The notes under the pieces: model-generated
Told to the model about the DNA's origin: nothing
Databases searched by the model: none
What the model saw: only the letters and a program-made list of their open reading frames with translations
Translations under genes and position numbers: made by a program
Shown here: in pieces, positions 41,043 to 51,288 of the stretch
Layout of the letters: each line of letters opens with the position of its first letter
Position numbering within the stretch: position 1 is the first letter of the stretch
Assembly (NCBI RefSeq): GCF_000526775.1
Contig: NZ_JAGS01000005.1
Location: 62,001 to 126,000 of the forward strand
Length of the DNA stretch: 64,000 nucleotides
Source of the DNA: Ruminococcus albus AD2013
Lineage (GTDB): Bacteria > Bacillota > Clostridia > Oscillospirales > Ruminococcaceae
Direction: 5' to 3'

Positions 41043-41063
41043 AGTCATTTCCCTTTCTAATTG

Positions 41064-43047
41064 TTAATCGAGATCAAGATCATCAGTGTATAGATGTCCG
41101 TTTTTTTCTATGTAGCTTTTTCTTGCAGCTACATTATTTCCAAGGTATAATTCAAAGTACTCAAGCATTTTTTCTGCATCCTCAGATGTAACCCTTATAA
41201 GACGTCTTGTTTTAGGATCCATCGTAGTGAGCCACATAAATTCTGCAGTATTTTCGCCAAGTCCTTTTGAACGCTGAATAAAGAATCTTGAAGGGTCTTT
41301 TCCTTTCATTATTTTGTTTTTTTTCTTTTTCATCGAAAGCGAAGAACGTTTCCTCATTAGCTCTCGTTTTATATCTCATTTCGTACAGTGGAGTTTCAGC
41401 GATATAAACGTATCCTTCTTCTATAAGAGTCGGACATAATCTGTAGATCATAGTCAGTATCAGAGTTCTTATCTGAAATCCATCAACATCGGCATCTGTA
41501 CAGATTATTATCTTATTCCATTTCAGGTTGTTTATATCGAATGAAAGGACTCCCCTCTTGGGTGTTTTTATCGGTATTTCTATACCGCAGCCAAGCACTT
41601 TTATCAGATCCATTATTATATCGCTGCTGACAATTTTTGAAATATCCGATTTCAGGCAGTTAAGTATCTTTCCTCTTACAGGCATTACTGCTTGAAATTC
41701 TGAATCTCTGCCCATCTTTACCGAACCGAGAGCTGAATCACCTTCAACAATAAATAATTCTCTTATGGAAGTATCTTTAGACTTGCAGTCTACGAATTTC
41801 TTTACTCTGTCCCAAGAATCACTCTTGCCTACAAGTTTTCTTTTCAGTGCGATTCTTTGCTTTTCGGAGGCTTCCCTGCTTCTTTTATTTGCAAGTATCT
41901 GGTCGATCACCCTGTTGGAATCGCCGGCATTTTCAATAAACCATATTTCCAGTCTTTCTTTGATCAGTTCGGTGAGAAAATCCTGGATAAATTTATTGTT
42001 TATAGCCTTTTTGGTCTGATTCTCGTAGCTTGTCATTGTAGAAAGACTGTTTACGATGACTATAAGACTGTCTTCTATATCAGCAAAGCTAATTTTAGTC
42101 TCGCCTTTATTATACTTTCCTCTTTGCTTGAGGATCTTATCAAAAACAGCTACAAAGGCTGACTTTACCGCTTTATCTGGAGCTCCGCCGTGTTCAAGAA
42201 AGCTTGAATTGTGGTAATACTGAAGGGTAGGTACATCGTTATTGAAAGCAAAAGCGATCTCGGCTTTGACCTTGTACTCTTTCAGGTCTTCCCTATCCTT
42301 TCCTGTTCCGGAACCCTCGATATAATACGGAGAAGAAATATTTTTACCGTCGGAAATTTCTTCTATATAGTCAATTATTCCGTTTTCATAGTAATACTCA
42401 GTGTTTGTATCAGAAGACTGGTCAATGATGCAGAAGGTTATGCCCTTATTGACCATAGCCTGTTTTTTGTTTACATCAAGCAAATATTCGTAAGTGATAT
42501 TTGTATCTGTAAATACCTCAAAATCAGGCTTCCATTTCTGAAATGTACCGGTTTCTATTTTTGATTTCAGTTTCTTTTTTACGAGTCCGCCTATATTCTC
42601 ACCTTTTTCAAAGTGAAGGTTATATTTATAGCCATCCCGGACAACTTCCACATCGAAATACTCGCTTGCATACTGAGTTGCACAAGCTCCAAGACCGTTA
42701 AGCCCCAGACTGTACTCATAATTAGCTCCGTCAACATCGTATTTTCCTCCTGCGTAAAGTTCGCAGTAAACGAGCTCCCAGTTATAGCGATTTTCGGTTT
42801 TATTGAATTCAAGTGGAATGCCTCGACCGTGATCCTGAACGCTTATAGAACCGTCTTCATACAGAATAGTTGTGATCTTGCTGCCGTACCCATCTTTGGC
42901 TTCATCAATGGAATTGGACAGTATCTCAAAATAAGCATGCTGAGCTCCTTCAAGACCGTTAGAGCCAAAAATAACACCGGGTCTTTTTCTTACTCTGTCA
43001 GCTCCTTTAAGAGAACTTATACTGTTATTGTCGTATGATGCTGCCAA
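41064..43047 (-). pseudogene. Type IIA topoisomerase subunit B (GyrB/ParE-like), frameshift at A8
   Basis: The GHKL ATPase domain (EILSNSIDEAKDGYG, DHGRGIPLE, GLNGLGACAT), transducer and TOPRIM domain (LFIVEGDSALGS, ICTDADVDG) are intact to residue about 574. There an A8 tract (41318-41325) puts the frame off by one; the normal C-terminus (RSKGLGENTAEFMWLTTMDP) continues in another frame to 41064. With one A fewer the product would be about 658 residues. This may be a broken gene, a sequence error, or a gene that relies on slippage at poly-A. The start is TTG at 43047 with AAAGGAGATATGTAA before it, containing a minimal ATG-TAA ORF. Partner of the GyrA-like subunit. Confidence 0.82.
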
Positions 43048-43067
43048 TTACATATCTCCTTTCATTC

Positions 43068-43098
43068 TCTGACATCCTCCCACGGTTAAAACCGTAGA
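43068..43098 (-). repeat. Solo IS605-type right end
   Basis: Minus strand TACGGTTTTAACCGTGGGAG followed by GATGTCA, nearly identical to the right end at 10044. No tnpB is nearby, so it is a relic or an independent guide-RNA-like end between rep and the GyrB-like gene. Confidence 0.65.
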
Positions 43099-43119
43099 CT
43101 TTCTGTTGAAGTGTTATAA

Positions 43120-44275
43120 TTATTCATCTGAATCTTCTTCTGCTTCATTTTCAAGCATTTTTCTTAAATACGCAAAACGGTTAGTGATAGATTCACCGTT
43201 TTTCGCTTTATTTTCTTCTTCCTGACACAGACGCAGATACTTTTCCTGTAAATACGCTTCCCTTCCGAATCTACATGTACCCGTTCTGTCTCCTTCAGCC
43301 GGCGATATATTTATCTTTTTTAGGAGAGCATGGATAAGCTGCATTTCTTTCTTAGAAAACGTGTATTCACATTGCTCAGCCAGTCCTGCAAGGACAGATG
43401 AACCATAGAAAGCTTTCCAGTCTTTTTCCTCATTATTATCAACCGGTACAGTAGATGCAGATTTACTTGATTCAACATCTACCATTTTATCAGTATCTAC
43501 CTTCTTATCAGCCTTCTTTTTGTCAGTAAGACCTTTGACTTCAGAAGCCGTGAATGTTACAGCAATTACAGAGCGGTTTTTCCTTATAGGCTCGAAAGTG
43601 AAGCGGACACCTGTTTTGCTTTCTATTTCTTTCTTACAGGGGTTGAGGATATCATTTTTTAGATAACTGAACATAGAATATCTCGATGATTCGCATCCTA
43701 ATCTGACCTTCAACTCAGGATAACTAATAGTCCATGTTTTTTTATACAAATTGTCTTTTAAGTATAAAAATAACGTGTAACTATATCTTGAATTTAATTT
43801 GATTATATCTTCAAGATTATATTTGATGTATTTAATATCATCTAATTTGAAAATAAAATCTTTAGCCACGTCATTACAAACCAGCACTATCTCACCCATT
43901 CGGGTTTCTTTATTGATTCTTCTTCTAGCCATTTGAAACAAGTTGATTTTTATTACATCATCATCTTCGTCGTTGGCAGTGTTTTTTAGCGTAATCACGT
44001 GATTAAGCAATTTATCAAGATTAGCGTCTAGGACTTCTGTTCGGAGTCTCTGGATACCCAGCATCTCTTCGTACTCTTTTACCTCGAATACGACAGTTTT
44101 GTTATCTGGCTTATAAGTATCAATTTTTGCTAGATAAGCATCGAGAAGCTTGAGCGCATCCAATGGAAGTCCTATTCTCACTATATCCAGTAATGGTTTT
44201 GATTTTTGGATCACCAGTTTTTTTGGGATCTCCTAACCCAACTAATATTTGAGTTTTTTCGTCTTTCTTTGACAT
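43120..44275 (-). CDS. Rep_3-type replication initiator, frameshift near the N-terminus
   Basis: The main frame (43120-44214, 364 residues) is a Rep_3/RepB-like initiator: winged-helix signatures LNSRYSYTLFLYLKDNLYKK, WTISYPELKVRLGCES, and SYLKNDILNPCKKEIESKTG. The C-terminal 120 residues are an added domain. The best start, ATG at 44275 with AAAGGATGTTATT, is in another frame (MSKKDEKTQILVGLGDPKK) and joins the main frame only if one A of the A7 tract (44218-44224) is removed. The internal GTG at 44214 has its SD 15 nt away. Rep binds the iterons that begin 300 nt upstream and opens the origin. Confidence 0.8.
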
Positions 44276-44309
44276 AATAACATCCTTTCAAGGAATCATA
44301 ACTTAGAGT

Positions 44310-44340
44310 CACATATTGATTATAGAAGAAAACTTCGAAA
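44310..44340 (-). promoter_or_regulatory. rep promoter
   Basis: TTTTTATTTTTCGAAG, then TTTTC-TTC-TATAAT on the minus strand, about 40 nt upstream of the rep ATG. Confidence 0.5.
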
Positions 44341-44429
44341 AATAAAAATCAAATGTAATCTTTTTTTATAAAAAAATTTTATTGAGTATTAAGTGTGTGA
44401 ATCTCGGCAATAATAACAAGTAGATTCTT

Positions 44430-44833
44430 GTGTGAAAAATCAGTCTATCTTTCTATCAGGTGATAGATAGAGTGATTATACAGTTATAATACTTGTGATT
44501 TTAATGTGATATTTGATGTGATAGATTTTGTGATAGTTATTGTGATTACGGCTTTTAAAAACAACCGAAATAAATCCGTTTCAAAAGCTGAACTAACGTC
44601 CCGAATCCACTCAATTAACGGTTGAAAACCACTCTACTAACGGATAGAATCCATCCAATTAACGGTTGGAAACCACCCGACTAACGGATGGAATCCACTC
44701 AATTAACGGTTGAAAACCACTCTACTAACGGATAGAATCCATCCAATTAACGATTGAAAACCACCCGACTAACGTCCCAAATCCACTCAATTAACGGTTG
44801 AAAACCACTCTACTAACGGATGAAATCCACTCA
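44430..44833 (+). other. Origin module 1: hairpin, TGTGAT boxes, eleven 22-bp iterons
   Basis: AAAATCAGTCTATCTTTC opens a CTATC/GATAG hairpin. Next come repeated TGTGAT boxes (44490-44565), then from 44592 to 44833 eleven exact 22-bp units. Two unit types alternate: actaacggatRgaatcca and attaacggttgRaaacca. The spacing of two helical turns is typical of Rep_3 iterons. The rep gene lies 300 nt away. Confidence 0.85.
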
Positions 44834-45214
44834 GTTACGCTTCTCTATCAATATACCTGAGTTATCTGATATATTGAAAAGCATATATCATAGTTTTTCG
44901 TAAAGATACAAATAAATGAGATACCTGTCTATAATTTAGACAGACTTGCTTGAAATATTTTTTCAAATACTGTAAGCTCATCTTGTATATCATAGATTTC
45001 TAGCCTTATTATACCATATAAAAGAGAAAATAGCAATGATTGTTCAGAATTTATCAGAAAAATCAAGAAAAAATTTATTCTATTGATAAGATATTGGAAC
45101 AGTCCACAAGCTCGTTTTTTTAGCTATACCGAAGCTATAGATAATATAATGAAATCTCTCCTATGAATCTTAGGCTTCAAGTTTGAGCTTTCTGGAAATA
45201 ATTACAGATGTAAT

Positions 45215-45485
45215 TGCGTGAAAATCAGTCTATCTTTCACTCGTTTATGATAGATAGAGTGATTAAAGTTATGGTATATGTGATAGTTGATGTGATATAT
45301 ATTGTGATTACGGAGCTTTGAAACGACCGGAATTCCGCTGTTTACGATACTCAACTAACGGATAAAATCCACCCAATTAACGGATAGCATCCACTCAATT
45401 AACGGATGAAATCCAGTCTATTAACGTATGAAATCCACCTCTTTTACGAATTAAATCCGTTCAACTAACGGATGCAATCCACCAG
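45215..45485 (+). other. Origin module 2, diverged duplicate of module 1
   Basis: The same order: AAAATCAGTCTATCTTTC hairpin (loop different), TGTGAT boxes, GTGATTACGG, then six 22-bp iterons from 45354 to 45485 of the type actaacggataaaatcca. The 380 nt between the modules are AT-rich, without gene or repeat that I can name. Confidence 0.8.
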
Positions 45486-45509
45486 TAGAATAATCTAATA
45501 TTCCAGATT

Positions 45510-48500
45510 TCAAGTGTGTCACTCGTGACACAAGCCAATCTAAAAAGCGGTATTTCTGGGCATTACAGTTTTGAATTAACGTACAAAATCCACTCTCCAT
45601 AATAATAGTAAGGCTCTAATTAACGGATAAAATCCATCTTTACTAACGGATGTAATCCACCTGATCTGAGTGTGACACGCGTGACACAAAATAAGCTGAA
45701 ACGCAGTGTTTGGGGAGTTACAGTTTTGAATTAACGGATAAAATCCACCAGCATTATTCTGAAATGACGTATTTTGGGGGAGTTTTAAATTTGAATTAAC
45801 GGACGTAATTCATGATAGGAAAGCTTCAAAATTCTAATTAACGGATACAATCTACTTGATTTGAGTGTGACACGCGTGACACAAACTAAGTTGAAACGCA
45901 GTATTTGAGAAGTTGCCGTTTTGAATTAACGGATAAAATCCACCAGCATTATTCTGAGATGACGCATTTTGGGGGAGTTTTAAATTTGAATTAACGGACG
46001 TAATCCATGATAGGAAAGCTTCAAAATTCTAATTAACGGATACAATCCACCTGATCTGAGTGTGACACGCGTGACACAAACTAAGTGGAAAAGCAGAATT
46101 TCAGGCAGTTTAAATTTGAATTAACGGACAAAAATCCACTCTCCATAATATAAGCAAGACTCGAATTAACGGATAGAATCCATCTCAATTAACGTATAAA
46201 ATCCACCCTATCTGAGTGTGTCACTCGTGACACAGACTAAGTTAAAAAGCAGTATTTCGGGCGTTTCAGTTTTGAATTAACGGACGCAATCCACCTCATC
46301 TGACTGTGTCACGGGTGACACAAATTATTCTGAAATGATGTATTTGGGGGAGTTTCAGTTTTAAATTAACGGACAAAATCCACTCTCCATAATACTAGCA
46401 AGACCCGAATTAACGGATACAATCCATCTTAACTAACGTATGAAATCCACTCTAATTAACGGAAGTAATCCAACTGATATAAGTGTGACACGCGTGACAC
46501 AAACAAAGCTGAAAGCAGCATTTCTGTGTATTTCACTCTTGAATTAACGGATAAATTCCACTTCGATTAATGGACGCGATCCACCTATGCAATGATCAGA
46601 TGTCTTGAATTCGAGCGTGTCACCCGTGACACAGACTAATCTGAAAATCAGTATTTTCATGTGTTTCTGTTTTGAATTAACGGATACAATCCACCTTCAA
46701 AATACAAGCAAGCCTCTAATTAACGGATAGAATTCATCTCAATTAACGTATGAAATCCACTCTAATTAACGGAAGTAATCCAACTGATATAAGTGTGACA
46801 CGCGTGACACAGACTAAGATAAAAAGGAGAATTTCAGGCAGTTTAACTTTGAATTAACAGACAAAATCCACTTTCCATAATACAAGCAAACCTCTAATTA
46901 ACGGATAGAATCCATCTCAACTAACGGATATAATCCACCCGCAGCATTATTCTGATTCAATTGTTTCAATTGTGTCACGCGTGACACAAACAAAGCTGAA
47001 TCAGCATTTCTGTGAATTTCATTCTTGAATTAACGGACAAATTCCACTTCAATTAACGGACGCAATCCACCTCATCTGACTGTGTCACGGGTGACACAAA
47101 TTATTCTGAAATGATGTATTTGGGGGAGTTTCTGTTTTGAATTAACGGACGTAATCCATGATAGGAAAGCTTCAAAATTCTAATTATACGGATAGAATCC
47201 ACATCATCTAACGGATGAAATTCATCTATGCAATAATCTGACTTCTTGTGTAGGAGCGTGTCACCAGTGACACAAACTGATTTGAAAAGCAGTATTTTGG
47301 GAAGTTTTAATTTAGAATTAACGGGCGAAATCCATGACAGGAAGGTATCAAAAATCTAATTAACGGATAGAATCCATCTCAACTAACGGATATAATCCAC
47401 CCGCAGCATTATTCTGATTCAATAGTTTCGATTGTGACACGCGTGACACAAACAAAGCTGAAAGTAGCATTTCTGTGTATTTCATTCTTGAATTAACGGA
47501 CAAATTCCACTTCAATTAACGGACGCAATCCACCTCATCTGACTGTGTCACGGGTGACACAAATTATTCTGAAATGATGTATTTGGGGGAGTTTCTGTTT
47601 TGTATTAACGGACCAAACCACTCTCCCAAATGCTAGCAAAATTCTAATTAACGGATAGAATCCATCTCAATTAACGTATGAAATCCACTCTAATTAACGG
47701 ACGGAATCCACCTGATCTAAGTGTGACACGCGTGACACAAACAAAGTTGAAAGCAGCATTTCTGTGTATTTCATTCTTGAATTAACGGATAAATTCCACT
47801 TCAATTAACGGACGCAATCCACCTCATCTGACTGTGTCACGGGTGACACAAATTATTCTGAAATGATGTATTTTGGGGGAGTTTTAAATTTGAATTAACG
47901 GACGTAATCCATGATAGGCAAGCTTCAAAATTCTAATTATACGGATACGATCCATCTGATTTGAGTGTGACACTCGTGACACAAAATAAGCTGAAACGCA
48001 GTATTTGGGAAGTTAAAGTTTTGAATTAACGGATAGAATTCATCTCAACTAACGAATGTAATCCACCAGCATTATTCTGAAATGATGTATTTGGGGGAGT
48101 TTTAAATTTGAATTAACGGACGTAATCCATGATAGGAAAGCTTCAAAATTCTAATTAACGGATACAATCCACCTGATCTGAGTGTGACACGCGTGACACA
48201 AACTAAGCTGAAAAACAGAATTTCAGGCAGTTTAGCTTTGAATTAACGGACAAAATCCACCTTCTATAATACAAGCAAAACTCTAATTAACGGATAGAAT
48301 CCACATCATCTAACGGATGAAATTCATCTATGCAATAATCTGACTTCTTGTGTTGGAGTGTGTCACCAGTGACACAAACTGATTTGAAAAGCAGTATTTT
48401 GGGAAGTTTTAATTTAGAATTAACGGACGTAATCCATGATAGGCAAGCTTCAAAATTCTAATTATACGGATACGATCCATCTGATTTGAGTGTGACACTC

Positions 48501-50745
48501 GTGACACAAAATAAGCTGAAACGCAGTATTTGGGAAGTTAAAGTTTTGAATTAACGGATAGAATTCATCTCAACTAACGAATGTAATCCACCAGCATTAT
48601 TCTGAAATGATGTATTTGGGGGAGTTTTAAATTTGAATTAACGGACGTAATCCACCCGATCTAAGTGTGACACGCGTAACACAAACTAAGTTGAAACGAA
48701 GTGATTCGGGAGTTTCTGTTTTGAATAAACGGATACAATCCACATTCAAAATACAAGCAAGCCTCTAATTAACGTATGAAATCCACCCTCTCTGAGTGTG
48801 ACACGCGTGACACAGATTAAGTCGAAAGCAGAATTTCAGGCAGTTTAGCTTTGAATTAACGGACAAAATCCATGATAGGCAAGCTTCAAAATTCTAATTA
48901 ACGGATACAATCCACCTGATCTGAGTGTGACACTCGTGACACAAACAAAGCTGAAAGCAGCATTTCTGTGTATTTCACTCTAGAATTAACGGACAAATTT
49001 CACTTCAATTAATGGATGCAATCCACTATGCAATGATCAGATGTCTTGAATTCGAGCGTGTCACCAGTGATACAAACTGATTTGAAAAGCAGTATTTTTG
49101 GGCGTTTAAATTTTGAATTAACGAGCGAAATCCATCTATGCGACGATCTAACTTCCTGGTTTCGAGCGTGTCACCCGTGACACAGACTAATCTGAAAAGC
49201 AGTATTTTCATGCGTTTCTGTTTTGAATTAACGGATACAATCCACCCGCAGCATTATTCTGATTCAATAGTTTCGATTGTGTCACTCGTGACACAAACAA
49301 AGCTGAAAGCAACATTTCTGTGTATTTCATTCTTGAATTAACGGACAAATTCCACTTCAATTAACGGACGCAATCCACCTCATCTGACTGTGTCACGGGT
49401 GACACAAATTATTCTGAAATGATTTATTTGGGGGAGTTTCTGTTTTGAATTAACGGACAAAATCCACTCTCCATAATACTAGCAAGACCCGAATTAACGG
49501 ATGCAATCCATCTTAACTAACGTATGAAATCCACTCTAATTAACGGACGTAATCCACCTGATCTAAGTGTGACACGCGTGACACAAACTAAGTTGAAACG
49601 AAGTGATTCGGGAGTTTCTGTTTAGAATTAACGGATACAATCCACATTCAAAATACAAGCAAGCCTCTAATTAACGGATATAATCCACCCGCAGCATTAT
49701 TCTTCTTCAATTGTGTCACGTGTGACACAAACAAAGCTGAAAGCAGTATTTCTGTGTATTTCACTCTTGAATTAACGGATGCAATCCACCTATGCAATGA
49801 TCAGATGTCTTGAATTCGAGCGTGTCACCAGTGATACAAACTGATTTGAAAAGCAGTATTTGGGGAGTTTAAATTTTGAATTAACGGTCGCAATCCATCT
49901 ATGCGATGAACTAACTTCCTGGTTTCGAGCGTGTCACCCGTGACACAGACTAAGTTGAAAAGCAGTATTTCGGGCATTTCAGTTTTGAATTAACGGACAA
50001 AATCCACTCTCCATAATACTAGCAAGACTTGAATTAACGTATGAAATCCACCCTCTCTTAGTGTGTCACTCGTGACACAGACTAAGTTGAAAAGCAGTAT
50101 TTCGGGCATTTCAGTTTTGAATTAACGGACAAAATCCACTCTCCATAATACTAGCAAGACTCGAATTAACGCATGAAATCACTCTCTCTGAGTGTGTCAC
50201 TCGTGACACAGACTAAGTTGAAAAGCAGTATTTCGGGCATTTCAGTTTTGAATTAACGGACAAAATCCACTCTCCATAATACTAGCAAGACTCGAATTAA
50301 CGTATGAAATCCACTCTCTCTGAGTGTGTCACTCGTGACACAGACTAAGTTGAAAAGCAGTATTTCGGGCATTTCAGTTTTGAATTAACGGACAAAATCC
50401 ACTCTCCATAATACTAGCAAGACTCGAATTAACGTATGAAATCCACCCTCTCTGAGTGTGTCACTCGTGACACAGATTAAGTCGAAAAGCAGAATTTCAG
50501 GCAGTTTAGCTTTGAATTAACGGACAAAATCCACTCTCCATAATACTAGCAAGGCCCGAATTAACGGATACAATCCATCTTAACTAACGTATGAAATCCA
50601 ACTGATCTGAGTGTGTCACGCGTGACACAGATTAAGTCGAAAAGCAGAATTTCAAGCAGTTTAGCTTTGAATTAACGGACAAAATCCACTCTAATTAACG
50701 AACGAAATCCAACTGATCTAAATGTGACACGCGTGACACAATAAA
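45510..50745 (+). repeat. Giant interleaved array of iterons and double boxes
   Basis: About 5.2 kb with no gene. By eye I count about 85 iterons of the form TTAACGGAtNNAATCCA, all in one orientation, and about 37 double boxes GTGWCAC-NN-GTGACAC. Box centres vary (GC, TC, GG, CC, CA, GT) while arms are nearly invariant. Units are joined by recurring spacers (e.g. AGCAGTATTTCGGGCATTTC). In the last part (50061-50456) units repeat every 131-132 bp, six times the iteron period. Probable roles are copy control, partition or incompatibility; none is proven. Confidence 0.9.
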
Positions 50746-50746
50746 A

Positions 50747-50772
50747 AAAGCCCATCTATCGATGAGCTTTTC
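50747..50772 (-). terminator. Terminator after 50780-51217
   Basis: AAGCTCATCG / ATGGGCTT hairpin followed by T7 on the minus strand; it separates the gene from the repeat array. Confidence 0.75.
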
Positions 50773-50779
50773 TCCTGAA

Positions 50780-51217
50780 TTATCTGTTGCAGAAATCATT
50801 ATATTCCTTGTTTTTGAAATCCAAAACCATATTGTTCTCAGTTAATATCTGAACTAAGTCAGACTCATTCACTCCTTCTGTTAAAGAGTATTTCCCTTCT
50901 GAATATTGTTTGAGTCCGTTTTTGAATAGTATTGTATTTAGTTCTTTATATTTTTCTCCGCTGCCATCATCAAGGCATTCATTTTCGATGAAATAATTTG
51001 CCTGGGTGATCACCAGAACTTTTTCTTCGCTTTCTGTCTTTATGCAGCCGTAAAAAATATTATTTGCTACTTTCTCTTTCTTTGTTTTATTGTCGTTGTT
51101 GACGTTGAAATTCATAGACGCTAATATTATTAGTGTAATAACAGAGATGCCTATGAAAATAGGTATCCCGTTTTTTCTCAGTGAATATTTCATACTTGAT
51201 TTCTTTATTTTGTCCAT
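50780..51217 (-). CDS. Membrane-anchored hypothetical protein (145 aa)
   Basis: TTGAGGTAAAACAA is the SD for ATG at 51217. One transmembrane helix near residues 18-38 (IPIFIGISVITLIILASM) follows a basic N-terminus; the rest is predicted outside. No known domain. The gene borders the repeat array, downstream of the DHH gene. Function unknown. Confidence 0.6.
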   Translation of the reverse strand: MDKIKKSSMKYSLRKNGIPIFIGISVITLIILASMNFNVNNDNKTKKEKVANNIFYGCIKTESEEKVLVITQANYFIENECLDDGSGEKYKELNTILFKNGLKQYSEGKYSLTEGVNESDLVQILTENNMVLDFKNKEYNDFCNR

Positions 51218-51288
51218 TTGTTTTACCTCAATATACTTTTTATTGTTGAGCATTTGGATTCTTCATTTGATTTCAATGTCTATATTTA

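Noticed and set aside
41310..41330. Programmed -1 frameshift in the GyrB-like gene
   Set aside because: The tract looks slippery, but the downstream frame needs a +1 (or -2) shift, so a standard -1 slippery heptamer cannot explain it.
44592..45485. DnaA boxes in the origin region
   Set aside because: I looked for TTATCCACA-like 9-mers on both strands and found only weak matches such as TTATCTGAT; not enough to call.
49026..49341. ORFs inside the array (61 and 67 residues, opposite strands)
   Set aside because: They consist of repeat units, have no SD and no recognisable product; frames are open by chance.
45510..50745. CRISPR array
   Set aside because: Repeats are short (7-22 bp), degenerate and of two interleaved kinds; spacers are themselves repeated and there are no cas genes nearby.
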